The translations under genes were made by a program, and so were the position numbers. The notes below the pieces were generated by a model. That model worked only from the letters and a program-made list of their open reading frames with translations, ran no database searches and was not told the DNA's origin. From assembly GCF_001886715.1 (NCBI RefSeq), contig NZ_CP018082.1, positions 62,001 through 126,000 on the forward strand: a stretch of DNA of 64,000 bases. Direction: 5' to 3'. Positions 17,814-26,688 of this stretch are shown in pieces (position 1 is the stretch's first letter; every line of letters begins with the position of its first letter). Source of the stretch: Nocardia mangyaensis (GTDB lineage: Bacteria; Actinomycetota; Actinomycetes; Mycobacteriales; Mycobacteriaceae).

Positions 17814-18386
17814 ATGAGCGCGGGGTACGAGGTCCGTCGACCCGGGTCCGACGACGGTGATCTCCCGACCGGGCACGGGATCCGCCGTGCGCGCCCCGAC
17901 GACTACGACAGTCTGATCGCCGTGGTCGACAACTGGTGGGGCGCAACGGTGGTGCAGGATCTGCCGCGCATGTTCCTCGACCATTTCCACCGCACCAGCC
18001 TGATCGCCTGCGACGCGGACGGAATCTCGGGGTTCCTGGTGGGTTTCGGTTCCCCGTCCGACCCCGACACCGCCTACATTCACTTCGTCGCGGTACGTCC
18101 CGACGCCCGCAAGGTCGGGCTGGGCCGCACGCTCTACGATCGGTTCTTCGCCATCGCCCGCGCCGACGGCCGAAAAGTGGTCACCGCCATCACTTCTCCG
18201 GCCAACTTCACCTCGATCGATTTCCATCGCAGCCTCGGGTTCACCGTGACGGGTCCGGTCCTGGACTACAACGGACCCGGGCGGTCGCTGGTGACCTTCC
18301 GGCGAGAGCTGGGCCGTGCCGGCCTTTCTGCTGGGCGCCGAGTCGGGAACCGCTCGCCAGAGGTGGACTACGGGCAGGCCGGATAG
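17814..18386 (+). CDS. GNAT-family N-acetyltransferase
   Basis: A protein of about 190 residues with the GNAT fold: IRRARPDDYDSLIAVVD at the N-terminus, the acetyl-CoA-binding segment FVAVRPDARKVGLGRTLYDRFF (a variant of Q/RxxGxG/A) and the final FHRSLGFTVTG. Starts are possible at 17709, 17766 and 17814; I use ATG 17814, which has GGAG close by and lies nearest the domain. The substrate is unknown. It faces the iron ABC transporter genes tail to tail. Confidence 0.78.
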   Translation: MSAGYEVRRPGSDDGDLPTGHGIRRARPDDYDSLIAVVDNWWGATVVQDLPRMFLDHFHRTSLIACDADGISGFLVGFGSPSDPDTAYIHFVAVRPDARKVGLGRTLYDRFFAIARADGRKVVTAITSPANFTSIDFHRSLGFTVTGPVLDYNGPGRSLVTFRRELGRAGLSAGRRVGNRSPEVDYGQAG

Positions 18387-18408
18387 CGAATCCACCGGAG
18401 GCCCGAGG

Positions 18409-19452
18409 TCACTTCGCTGACGACTTCGCCGGGTAGAACACTCCCGCCCCGCGCACCGTTACCGCCACCGTGTCCCCGGCCCGAGCCTCGACGGGGGACA
18501 GCACCCGCGCGGAGAGCTCCACCTCACCGGCCCGGAGCGTGAGCACGGCATCGTGACCGTGAAAACTCGTCCGCGTCACCATGGCCGTGTCACCGCCCGG
18601 CGCGATGCTCAACTGCTCGGGACGCAGCAGTATCACGCCGGTACCGCGCGCGGACTCGGTCAGTGCCACCGGGCCGAGCACGGTCCCGGCGGTCGAACCG
18701 TCGGCTTCGGCGGGCAACAGCACCGCCTCGCCGAGGAACTGGGCGAGGGCCAGGTCGACCGGCGCGCGATAGAGCTGTTCGGGTGTGCCGGCCTGGGCCA
18801 CCGTTCCCTCGCGCAGCACCGCCACCTGATCGGCCATCGACAGCGCCTCGTCCTGATCGTGGGTGACCAGGATGGTTGTGGTGCCGAGGCCGGTGAGGAT
18901 CTCGCGGACCTGGTCGCGCACCGAGGCACGCAGCCCGGCGTCGAGCGCGGAGAACGGTTCGTCGAGCAGGACGGCCGCCGGGGCGGGCGCGAGCGCCCTG
19001 GCCAGCGCCACCCGCTGCTGCTGCCCACCGGAAAGCTGCTGTGGCCGGTGCCGGTCGTACCCCTCGAGCCCGACCACCTCGAGCAGTTCGGCCACCCGCG
19101 CGCGGCGCGCCCGCCGAGTCTTCGCCCGCCAGCCCGGCAGCCCGTACCCGATGTTCGCGGCCACCGTCAGGTGCGGGAACAGCGCCGCCTCCTGCGGCAC
19201 GATCGTCACCCGCCTGCGCTCGGGCGCCACGCTCTGCTGCGCGCTGGCGACGACCTCGGACCCGACCCGGATCTCCCCGGCCGTCGGCTGCAAGAACCCC
19301 GCGACGGCCCGCAACAGCGTCGTCTTCCCGCCGCCGGACGCCCCGAGCACCGCGGTCAGACTTCCCGCCGGAACCCGAAGATTCACCCCGCGCAACACCT
19401 CTCGCCCCGGATAGCCCGCTCCGAGCCCCGAGATCGCCAGTTCACTCACCAC
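18409..19452 (-). CDS. Iron(III)-type ABC transporter ATP-binding protein (FbpC-like)
   Basis: A 347-residue ATPase with Walker A GASGGGKTT, Q-loop VPQEAAL, signature LSGGQQQRVALARAL, Walker B AAVLLDEPFSALD and switch His in LVTHDQDEAL. The last third is a TOBE-like regulatory domain, as in FbpC-type ferric importers. It starts with GTG 19452, about 220 bases after the permease stop, on the same strand as permease and binding protein. With those it powers import of ferric iron. Confidence 0.9.
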   Translation of the reverse strand: MVSELAISGLGAGYPGREVLRGVNLRVPAGSLTAVLGASGGGKTTLLRAVAGFLQPTAGEIRVGSEVVASAQQSVAPERRRVTIVPQEAALFPHLTVAANIGYGLPGWRAKTRRARRARVAELLEVVGLEGYDRHRPQQLSGGQQQRVALARALAPAPAAVLLDEPFSALDAGLRASVRDQVREILTGLGTTTILVTHDQDEALSMADQVAVLREGTVAQAGTPEQLYRAPVDLALAQFLGEAVLLPAEADGSTAGTVLGPVALTESARGTGVILLRPEQLSIAPGGDTAMVTRTSFHGHDAVLTLRAGEVELSARVLSPVEARAGDTVAVTVRGAGVFYPAKSSAK

Positions 19453-19672
19453 GCCACCCTTCTCCGCTGCGCACCACTCGGGTCATCGACATCCGCACAC
19501 CGCACCCACCGCAGCAGCGGCGCGCACACCGCGACCGTCGGCGGCGCGGCGATCACCGGCACCAGGGCTGCGGTCGCTCTCGGCTCGGTCGCGCGCCCGT
19601 GCCTCGCGGTGTCGATCACGAGTTCAGCCGGGATCGCAGGTTGGCCCGCACGCGCCGCGCGAGGCATCGTGT

Positions 19673-21235
19673 TCACCGCGACGCCTCGCTGTCGACGCGC
19701 ACCGCCGCGACCGGAGTCCCGCCCACGATGCGCTGCAACGCGATGGTCGGCAGCACCGCGACGACGACCAGGATCAAGCCGTACCAGGCCGCCTGGGTGT
19801 ACTGCACGACCTCGGTGTGTTTCCACAGCTCCAGTGCGAGGGTGTTCTGTCCGGCGGGTTGCAGGAGGAGCGTGGCCGGGAGTTCCTTGGCGCAGCTCAC
19901 GAAAACCAGTGCGGCGCCGGCCAGAATGCCCGGCGCGGCCAGCGGCACGGTCACCCTGGCCGTCGTGCTGAGACCGTTGCTGCCCAGTGATCGGGCGACC
20001 TGCTCGAACTGCGGTCCCGACGCGGCGATCGCGGCCCGGGTCGCGCCGATCGAGATCGGCAGGAACAGTGCGATATAGGCCAGCACCACCAGCTGCCCGT
20101 GTCCGTACCAAGCGGGCATGGTGTTGATGCCGAAGTACACCAGCGCCAGGCCCACTGAGATGCCAGGCAGCGCGTACCCGGCGTAGGCGGCCAGTTCGAT
20201 CGATCGCGCGAACGGGCCGCGGGAGCGGGCGGCCATGATCCCGACCGGGAGGGCGATGAGTACCGTCAGCAGCGCGGCCGCGCCGGCGAAGGTGACGGTA
20301 TTGCCAAGGGCGGACAGTATTTCGGGGATGTCGAGCGCCCCGGTGGTGTGTCCGAACAGCCAGGGCAGCAGTCCGCCCAGCGGCATCAGCACCGACACCG
20401 CGACCAGCGCCGACAGTGCCAGCAGCGCGGGCACCCGAGCGGTGCCGAGCCGCAGAACGCTCGCGGTCCGGGCGCTGCCGGAGCCGACCCTGTTCGCGGT
20501 CTTTCCGCGCGCCAGCGATTCCCCGGCGGCGAAGACCAGCGCGACCGCGACGAGCACGAGGCTGATCACATTGGCCGCAGTGCGGTCGAAACTGGCGTTG
20601 TAGGCGTAATCGATGCCCTTGGTGAAGGTTTCGTAGCGCATCATGGCGACCGCGCCGTAGTCGTTGAGCACGTAGAGCGCGCCGAGTAGCGCGCCGGCCA
20701 GCAGCGGAAGCCGGATCTGCGCAACGGTCACCGTGGCGAAGGCGCGCAGCGGTCCGGCGCCGAGCGAGCGGGCCACCTCCTCCGGCGCGTGATCCGCGGC
20801 GCGCAGGGCGGCGTACACCGGCAGCAACACCAGCGGCGTGTTGCTCGCGGTCAACACCAGCCAGGACCCGGCGAACCCGGCCAGTCCAGGGACATGGGTG
20901 AGCCAGGAGAACGCGGCCACATAGGACGGGATCGCCAGCGGCATCGCGAGCAGCGGCAGGAACACCCGCGGCAGCGCAATATCGGTGCGCGCCAGTAGGA
21001 ATGCCGCGCCGGTGCCGAGCACGACCGAGGCCGCCGTCACCGCGGCGAGCAGGGTGAACGTGTTGCCCGCGAGTTCGGCGGTACGCGCCGAACCGACATA
21101 GCGCCACAACGACTCCCACCCCCGGTCGGTGCCGCGCAGCACTGTGTACACCAGGGGGAGCGCGGCGATCACCACCGCGGGCAGCGCGACGAGCGGCAGT
21201 ACCGCTCGTCGCACTGGCGGAAAGGCCTGGATCAT
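19673..21235 (-). CDS. Ferric iron ABC transporter permease (FbpB-like, double length)
   Basis: A 520-residue permease with about twelve membrane helices and two copies of the binding-protein-dependent transport fold, which is the fused arrangement of FbpB/SfuB-type iron permeases. EAA-type loops are visible around EEVARSLGAGPLRAFATV and EQVARSLGSNGLSTTARVTVPL. It starts five bases before the end of the binding-protein intergenic space, so the two are tightly linked. The predicted role is passage of ferric iron through the inner membrane. Confidence 0.9.
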   Translation of the reverse strand: MIQAFPPVRRAVLPLVALPAVVIAALPLVYTVLRGTDRGWESLWRYVGSARTAELAGNTFTLLAAVTAASVVLGTGAAFLLARTDIALPRVFLPLLAMPLAIPSYVAAFSWLTHVPGLAGFAGSWLVLTASNTPLVLLPVYAALRAADHAPEEVARSLGAGPLRAFATVTVAQIRLPLLAGALLGALYVLNDYGAVAMMRYETFTKGIDYAYNASFDRTAANVISLVLVAVALVFAAGESLARGKTANRVGSGSARTASVLRLGTARVPALLALSALVAVSVLMPLGGLLPWLFGHTTGALDIPEILSALGNTVTFAGAAALLTVLIALPVGIMAARSRGPFARSIELAAYAGYALPGISVGLALVYFGINTMPAWYGHGQLVVLAYIALFLPISIGATRAAIAASGPQFEQVARSLGSNGLSTTARVTVPLAAPGILAGAALVFVSCAKELPATLLLQPAGQNTLALELWKHTEVVQYTQAAWYGLILVVVAVLPTIALQRIVGGTPVAAVRVDSEASR

Positions 21236-21239
21236 CGGG

Positions 21240-22319
21240 TCACTTGAGCAGTCCGACCTCGCGCAGCAACGCCTCGGTGGCTTCCACGGATTCGAGCTGG
21301 TTCAGGTCGATGGTCGGCGGGTCGAGGTCGGTCAGCGCGGGCAGCGCGTGCTTGGACTGCACGCCCTCGAGCACCGGGTACTCGCCGGTCTCATCGGCGA
21401 AGTACTGCTGGGACTGCTCCGAGAGCAGGAACTGCACCAGCTTGCCCGCGGCCTCGGTGCTGTTGGAGCAGGTCAGGATTCCGGCGGCGGCGATGTTCAC
21501 CAGCGCGCCAGGCTCGGTGTCACCCTTGAAGTAATGGATCTTCGCGTTGACATTGTCCGCGCCCATCGAGTCGGTCTGCATGAACCAGTAGTAGTGGTTG
21601 ATCAGGCCGAACTTCACCTCGCCCTGGTTGACGGCGTCGAGCACCGCGCCGTTCTTGGCGAACTCCACCGGCTGCGCGTCCTTGAACTTGGTCAGCCATT
21701 CGCGGGCGCCGTCCTCGCCGCGCAGGACACGCAGGGCGGTGACGAAGCTCTTCCAGGAGGCGTTCGTCGGGGCATAGCCGATCGTGCCGGGCTCGGCGTC
21801 CTCGACGAGCGCGTCGATGCCCGACGGCAGGTCGGCCTCGGAAACCTGCTTCGGGTCATAGGCGAGCACGCGCGAACGCAGCGTGGTCGCGGTCCAGCGC
21901 CTGTCGGAGTCGACGTAGGCGGCCGGGACGAGGCTGGTCACGCTGTCGGGCAGGGTACCGAGGTAGCCGTGCTCGGCCAGGGCGCCCAGTTCACCCGCGT
22001 CCTGCCCGAACCAGACATCGGCGGGGCTACGCGTGCCCTCCTCGAGGATCTTCACCGGCTTCTGGTCGTAGAAGGCCTCGATCGTGACACCGGGGCCGAG
22101 GATGCTCTCGTCGACCTGGTCCAGCAGCGGCTTCACCAGCTTCTCGGCGCGGCCGGAGTACACGGTGACGACGTTCGGATCACCGATGTTGTCGCAGTCG
22201 GCGGCGACGGTCGCCGAGGGATCGCCGGTGGCGGTGTCGTCGGAATCGCTGGAGCAGGCGGCGCCACCGAGGGCGACCACCGCGCCGAGGGCGGCGAGAC
22301 GGATCAGTACACGATTCAT
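21240..22319 (-). CDS. Iron ABC transporter substrate-binding lipoprotein (FbpA-like)
   Basis: A 359-residue lipoprotein: lipobox LGGAAC puts the acylated Cys near residue 22. The mature part has the FbpA-like pattern VVTVYSGRAEKLVKPLLDQ, TPADVWFGQDAGELG-type central region, and an iron-site-like YY pair (INHYYWF). It captures ferric iron outside the membrane and delivers it to the permease encoded next. A degenerate iron-box-like sequence lies upstream. Confidence 0.9.
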   Translation of the reverse strand: MNRVLIRLAALGAVVALGGAACSSDSDDTATGDPSATVAADCDNIGDPNVVTVYSGRAEKLVKPLLDQVDESILGPGVTIEAFYDQKPVKILEEGTRSPADVWFGQDAGELGALAEHGYLGTLPDSVTSLVPAAYVDSDRRWTATTLRSRVLAYDPKQVSEADLPSGIDALVEDAEPGTIGYAPTNASWKSFVTALRVLRGEDGAREWLTKFKDAQPVEFAKNGAVLDAVNQGEVKFGLINHYYWFMQTDSMGADNVNAKIHYFKGDTEPGALVNIAAAGILTCSNSTEAAGKLVQFLLSEQSQQYFADETGEYPVLEGVQSKHALPALTDLDPPTIDLNQLESVEATEALLREVGLLK

Positions 22320-22343
22320 TAGGACAACCTCGGCTCAGTAAGG

Positions 22344-22362
22344 ACAGGCGACGCTAACCTAG
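22344..22362 (-). promoter_or_regulatory. Degenerate iron-box-like site upstream of the iron-binding lipoprotein gene
   Basis: The right half GCTAACCTAG matches the IdeR/DtxR consensus TTAGGTTAGGCTAACCTAA at nine of ten positions; the whole 19 bases match at 13. It lies 25-43 bases upstream of the start codon, the expected place for an iron-dependent repressor. The left half is poor, so binding is uncertain. Confidence 0.4.
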
Positions 22363-22413
22363 CACCCTTTTTGTCCGTATCGTTCAGTAGTGCTCGAGAA
22401 GAGGCACGACGAA

Positions 22414-22447
22414 GGCCACCACGCGAAGTCGATATCGCGCGGTGGCC
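22414..22447 (-). terminator. Hairpin downstream of the SDR gene
   Basis: A 13-position stem with one mismatch (GGCCACCACGCGA at 22414-22426 against 22435-22447) and an 8-base loop. It follows the minus-strand SDR gene and precedes the iron transporter promoter. Confidence 0.7.
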
Positions 22448-22472
22448 CTCGAAAGGCGTTGTGGCCCAGCGG

Positions 22473-23240
22473 CTACCGCGGCGCCATCCGCAGCGCGCCA
22501 TCCATCCGGATGGTCTCGCCGTTGAGGTAGTCGTGCGCCGCGATGTACTCGACCAGCTGCGCGTACTCATCCGGACGACCCAGGCGCGACGGGAACGGGA
22601 CGCCCGCCTCTAGGCCCTTGCGGTACTCCTCGGTGACACCGGCCAGCATCGGGGTGTCGATGATGCCGGGGGCGATGGTGTTCACCCGGATGCCGAACTG
22701 CGCCAGGTCACGCGCGGCGGGCACGGTCATGCCGTGCACGCCACCCTTGGACGCCGAGTAGGCGATCTGGCCGACCTGACCCTCGAACGCCGCGACCGAG
22801 GCGGTGTTGACGACCACGCCGCGCTGACCGTACTCGTCGACCGGCTCGGTCTTGGCGATCGCGTCGGCGGCCAGGCGCATCACGTTGAAGGTGCCGAGCA
22901 GGTTCACGGTGATGACCGTGCGGAACAGCTCCAGATCGTGCGGGCCGTTCTTGGACAGGATGCGACCGGCCCAGCCGACACCGGCGCAGTTGACCACGAT
23001 GCGCAGCGGGGCGGGGCCACCGGTGATCGTGGCGATCGCGGCCGCGACCTCGTCGCCGCTGGTCACGTCGGCCGCGATCAGGGTGACGCCGGCGGGGACG
23101 CTGTCGCCCGCGCGCTCGATGGACTGGGGGACATCCAGACCGAAGACAGTGGCGCCCGCGTCGGCGAGACGCTTGGCGGTGGCGGCACCGAGGCCGGACG
23201 CGCCTCCGGTGACGATGGCAGCGGAACCTGAAATCTCCAC
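22473..23240 (-). CDS. Short-chain dehydrogenase (hydroxyacyl-CoA dehydrogenase type)
   Basis: A 255-residue SDR. GTG 23240 has AAGGAG five bases upstream, which decides against the longer start at 23324. It has the glycine motif GGASGLGAATA, the NAG-like NCAGVGWAG, catalytic Ser in NTASVAAFEGQ and YSASK. The order ELFRTVITVNLLGTFNVMRL and the closing NGETIRMDGALRM resemble 3-hydroxyacyl-CoA dehydrogenases of the HSD17B10 type, so a role in fatty or branched acyl-CoA oxidation is likely but not proven. It is divergent from the next SDR gene. Confidence 0.85.
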   Translation of the reverse strand: MEISGSAAIVTGGASGLGAATAKRLADAGATVFGLDVPQSIERAGDSVPAGVTLIAADVTSGDEVAAAIATITGGPAPLRIVVNCAGVGWAGRILSKNGPHDLELFRTVITVNLLGTFNVMRLAADAIAKTEPVDEYGQRGVVVNTASVAAFEGQVGQIAYSASKGGVHGMTVPAARDLAQFGIRVNTIAPGIIDTPMLAGVTEEYRKGLEAGVPFPSRLGRPDEYAQLVEYIAAHDYLNGETIRMDGALRMAPR

Positions 23241-23421
23241 GAGTACTCCTTGTCTTTGGCGGCTGGCGCCGCGGTTCTCGGCCCGCCGGGACTTCGTTGT
23301 CAGCAGCTGGCCCGCCGTCAACAACGCACACTAGCGCGTTTCGGTGTGGGCTGGAACACCCCTCCCGACCGGCGAGTAGAAGCCCGCGAACGGGACTGTT
23401 CGGCGGTGGTAGCGTGCCGTC

Positions 23422-24297
23422 ATGAGTTCGATCTCCGGTCCTTCGGTGGCCGGACGCAAGATCTTGATCACCGGGGCGGCACGCGGAATCGGGGCGGCGC
23501 TGGCGCGCCGATTGGCCGCGCACGGGGCCGAGGTCGCCCTGCTCGGGCTCGAACCGGAACTGATGGCCGAGGTGGCCGCCGAATGTGGCGACGCGCCATG
23601 GCGCTATTGCGATGTGGCCGATCGCGCCCAGGTCGAACGAGTGGTCGCGGCGCTGGTCGCCGAACTGGGCGGACTCGACGTGCTGGTGGCCAATGCGGGG
23701 ATCGCCAAGCAGATGGCGATGGTCGGCGGTGATCCGTCGGTGCTGGAGGAGACGCTCGCGGTCAATGTGCTCGGCGTCGCCTATGCCGTGCACGCGGCGG
23801 GCCCGCATGTAGCGCACGCGAAGGGGTACGTGCTCATGATGTCGTCGATCTCCACGGCCGTTCAACTGCCGCTCGCGGGCGCCTACAGCGCGTCGGCCGC
23901 GGCGGTGGAGGCGCTCGCCGGCACGCTGCGTTGCGAACTGCGCCACACCGGCGCCAGGGTGGGAGTCAGCTTCTTCGCCGAGATCGACACCGAGATGACC
24001 AGTCGTGGTTTCGGGACGGCCGCCGTGCGCAGCGGGCTCGACGGCACCAGCCTCACCGGTGTCTCACCGATCGGGCCCGCGGTCGCCGCGCTGCACCGCG
24101 CGATCGCGCGCCGCCGCAAGACGGTCGTCTCGCCCTGGTGGGTGGCGTTGGTCCTGCCCCTGCGCCCGCTGGCACAACTGCTGGTACAACGGTTGCTCGG
24201 GGCCAGGGTCGCCCGCGCGGTCGAGATCGCCCGCACCGAGGACGCACCATTCACCACCCCGCAGCCTGCCCGACCGCACAGAATGGAACGACGATGA
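23422..24297 (+). CDS. SDR-family protein with catalytic Lys replaced by Ala
   Basis: A 291-residue SDR-fold protein. The cofactor motif GAARGIGAALA and NAGIAK are intact, and SSIS plus Tyr155 are in place, but the YxxxK motif reads YSASA: residue 159 is Ala (codon gcc) instead of Lys. Loss of this Lys normally abolishes or strongly lowers dehydrogenase activity. A C-terminal hydrophobic, basic stretch (WWVALVLPLRPLAQLLVQRLLGA) suggests membrane association, as in related actinobacterial SDRs. The stop overlaps the TetR start as ATGA, so the two are coupled. Confidence 0.82.
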   Translation: MSSISGPSVAGRKILITGAARGIGAALARRLAAHGAEVALLGLEPELMAEVAAECGDAPWRYCDVADRAQVERVVAALVAELGGLDVLVANAGIAKQMAMVGGDPSVLEETLAVNVLGVAYAVHAAGPHVAHAKGYVLMMSSISTAVQLPLAGAYSASAAAVEALAGTLRCELRHTGARVGVSFFAEIDTEMTSRGFGTAAVRSGLDGTSLTGVSPIGPAVAALHRAIARRRKTVVSPWWVALVLPLRPLAQLLVQRLLGARVARAVEIARTEDAPFTTPQPARPHRMERR

Positions 24298-24932
24298 GTG
24301 ATTCGGCAGCCATCCGGCGTCAACTTCCGCGCGGACGTCACCATCTCACGCGCGAACAAGTCGTCGCCTCCCAGCGGGAGCGCATTCTGGTCGCGATGGG
24401 CGAGGCGATGACCGAGGGCGGCTATGTCAACACCCCGGTCGCATCTGTGCTCAAACGCGCCGGAGTCTCCCGCGAGACCTTCTACGAACTGTTCCGCTCC
24501 AAGGAGGACTGCTTCGCCGCCGCCTTCGACCGGGCCTCCCAGTTGCTGGCCGAGCGCCTGCAGGACTCGATCACCGACGACGTCGACGCGCTGACCAGGA
24601 TGGACAACATCCTCACCGCCTACTTCGGCCACATGATCGACGACCCCGCCTCGGCGCGGCTGTTCCTGGTGGAGGTCTACGCGGCCGGTCCCACGGCGAT
24701 CAAGGCGCGGATGGAACTGCAACACCGTTTCGTCGCCGTGGTCGCCACGATGCTCGGCGCCCAGACCCCCGAACAGCAATTCGCCTGCGCCACCCTGGCC
24801 GCCGCGATCGGCGCGATGGTCACCGGCAAGATCGCCGCCGACGACCTGGCCAGCCTCTGGGAACTCAAGGACCACCTGATCGCCCTGGCCCGGCGATCCG
24901 GCACGGTCTACGGCAACGCCTTCGCCGACTGA
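24294..24932 (+). CDS. TetR-family transcriptional regulator
   Basis: A 212-residue protein. ATG 24294 overlaps the SDR stop as ATGA. The N-terminal DNA-binding domain has the typical order REQVVASQRERILVAM, VASVLKRAGVSRETFYELFRSKEDCF. The C-terminal ligand domain is helical, with no recognisable specificity. It probably controls its own SDR operon and possibly the divergent SDR gene; no operator was identified with confidence. Its last 25 bases overlap the 3' end of the convergent exporter gene. Confidence 0.88.
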   Translation: MSDSAAIRRQLPRGRHHLTREQVVASQRERILVAMGEAMTEGGYVNTPVASVLKRAGVSRETFYELFRSKEDCFAAAFDRASQLLAERLQDSITDDVDALTRMDNILTAYFGHMIDDPASARLFLVEVYAAGPTAIKARMELQHRFVAVVATMLGAQTPEQQFACATLAAAIGAMVTGKIAADDLASLWELKDHLIALARRSGTVYGNAFAD

Positions 24933-25621
24933 TCGGCCTCGGTCATCTCGGCCCGAGGCCGAGGCGCGAGCTTCCACGCACCGATACCGGCGCCGACCAG
25001 TACGGGGACCACGAGCGCGAGACCGGCCGAGGTCCAGCCGTCGAGACCGGTGGCGAACGCATCGAGCAGAGTCTTGGTGGCGAAGAACAGGAACAGCAGG
25101 CCGGAGGCGATGGCGATGCCCCGTTCGGGCAGGTGCTTGCCCGCGAACTTGCCGACCGCGATGGCGAGGGCGCCCGCGGCCACCATGCCGGCCACCGCGC
25201 CGATCCAGACCGCGAGCCAGCTGTTGTCGACGGCGAGCGCGGCGGCGGCGAACATGGTGCGGTCGCCCAGTTCGGCGAGCATGAACGCGGAGATGACGAC
25301 GAGAAAGGCGTTGCGGGTGCTCGGCGGTGGGGTGTCGCCGGACTCGTCGGCGTTGCTCAGCGCGTCGCGCAGGGTCCACAGGCCGACGGTGAGCAGGGTG
25401 AGCGCGGTGACCACCGCGATGGCACTCGCCGGCAGCGCGGCGCCGAGGAAATGGCCCACCCCGGCGGCGATCAGATTCACCGCGACGCTGGCGACGCTGA
25501 TGCCGGCCAGTACCACCCACCAGCGATAACGCAGCGAGAAGGTCAGCGCCATCAGCTGCGATTTGTCACCGAGCTCGGCGAGGAAAAGCACACCGAAGCT
25601 CAGCAGGATCGTGGCGATCAT
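24908..25621 (-). CDS. GDT1/TMEM165 (UPF0016)-family manganese exporter
   Basis: A 237-residue membrane protein with six or seven helices arranged as two repeats, each carrying the family motif ExGD(K/R)(S/T): ELGDKSQLMAL near the start and ELGDRTMFAAA in the middle. The acidic residues bind Mn2+ or Ca2+ in cation exchange. Bacterial members such as MneA export manganese, and a manganese riboswitch is present upstream of this gene, which fixes the likely substrate. By position it corresponds to Rv3848 of M. tuberculosis. Confidence 0.9.
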   Translation of the reverse strand: MIATILLSFGVLFLAELGDKSQLMALTFSLRYRWWVVLAGISVASVAVNLIAAGVGHFLGAALPASAIAVVTALTLLTVGLWTLRDALSNADESGDTPPPSTRNAFLVVISAFMLAELGDRTMFAAAALAVDNSWLAVWIGAVAGMVAAGALAIAVGKFAGKHLPERGIAIASGLLFLFFATKTLLDAFATGLDGWTSAGLALVVPVLVGAGIGAWKLAPRPRAEMTEADQSAKALP

Positions 25622-25704
25622 GATTCAGCTCCCAGGAGACAACTCCGGCCTGTGGCTGACAGACGGGTGCGCCCTCAGCCACACCGGTCGACGGATCGGT
25701 TCGT

Positions 25705-25812
25705 GGCCGAAGGTCTCGCCCACCGGTGGTCTCCGGTTCGCGCAGCCGGACCGCGCCGAATCCGGCGGCGATCAGTATGTCGACTGCGCGATTGCGGGCT
25801 ACTCCCCTTCGC
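25705..25812 (-). promoter_or_regulatory. yybP-ykoY manganese riboswitch
   Basis: Read on the minus strand, the sequence has the conserved order of this class: P1 strand CGAAGG, then GGAGTA, then GCCC; GTCGACATAC in the second leg; then GGGC, GAGA and the closing P1 strand CCTTCG. GCCC/GGGC form P2. These blocks match the Mn2+-sensing aptamer. Between it and the ATG at 25621 lie a hairpin GTGGCTGA/TCAGCCAC (25652-25682 region) and a CTCC segment that could pair with the ribosome site GGGAG, giving an expression platform. It is expected to switch on the exporter gene at high Mn2+. Confidence 0.88.
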
Positions 25813-25978
25813 TGCTGTCCACCCTAGCCCGGTTGCTCTGGATATGCCAGTCCGTGGTTGTCGAAATAGCAATGGGCGCAATAAGTTTGGCTGAGCGGCG
25901 GGAATAGTTCGGGTTCCCGCATTCGGGCGGTCCGGCGTCCCGTTGCCGGGCGTTCGCCAACCCGCTCTCGGGAAAGCC

Positions 25979-26506
25979 TCAGGCCGCCAGCAACATCGCG
26001 AGCACCGCGGTGTCGGGATCGCTGATCAGATCCATCCCGACCCGGCTCACCAGCGAGGTGACCGTTCCGTCCAGCTCCGCCTCCGCCCACGCTGCCCGAT
26101 GCTCCAGCCCCAGATGCGGCACGCCGGGCAACAACACACACCCCGACGCCGCGCCCACGCACTCGGGCAACGACGGCCGCGTTTCCGAGGGCGGATGCAG
26201 CATCAGCAACGCGGGCGGCACATGCTCGGCGAAGCGACCCGGTTCGATCGCCTCCTCGCCCAGGATCGGCCCCTCGGCCAGCACCAGCCCCACCGTGCCC
26301 GGCTCGGGATCATCGGGCAGTTCCTCCCGCACCCCGAACACCGTCGAGGTCAGCAGCAGCCCCGGCATCGACGCCACCCGCACGGCGAGCACCAACACCT
26401 GCGCCCATTCTTTGGTGGTGTCGGGCCAGCGCCCCGACACCACGAACCCCCGCAATTGACCGCGCGCCTGAAATGGCGTGATCCCGATCGGACCCTGAGT
26501 CGTCAT
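25979..26506 (-). CDS. Conserved hypothetical protein
   Basis: A 175-residue soluble protein. ATG 26506 has a good ribosome site GGGAGG; a longer frame from 26587 lacks one. It starts MTTQGPIGITPFQARGQLRG and has no signal, membrane helix or known motif. It contains an Ala/Glu/Pro-rich centre and a short C-terminal helix (DTAVLAMLLAA). By order it corresponds to Rv3847, which lies between sodA and the GDT1 gene in M. tuberculosis; that equivalence is inferred. The function is unknown. Confidence 0.7.
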   Translation of the reverse strand: MTTQGPIGITPFQARGQLRGFVVSGRWPDTTKEWAQVLVLAVRVASMPGLLLTSTVFGVREELPDDPEPGTVGLVLAEGPILGEEAIEPGRFAEHVPPALLMLHPPSETRPSLPECVGAASGCVLLPGVPHLGLEHRAAWAEAELDGTVTSLVSRVGMDLISDPDTAVLAMLLAA

Positions 26507-26617
26507 GATGGCCTCCCGATGCCCGGGGGCGGCGCTGCCCGTGTAGATCAGGAATAACCCCAACCCCCCCTGGCACACAAGTACCACTGAGTGCTAGGAG
26601 AACGGAGATGGCATGCA

Positions 26618-26648
26618 AAAGACCCCCCTGCCGTAGCCGGGAGGTCTT
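26618..26648 (-). terminator. Rho-independent-type terminator of sodA
   Basis: On the minus strand AAAGACCTCCC pairs with GGGGGGTCTTT and a T-run (TCTTTTG) follows. It is the third of three consecutive hairpins after sodA. Confidence 0.75.
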
Positions 26649-26688
26649 TCGCGGGATGCCTGATTTCGTTCGAACATGGGTAACTCAC

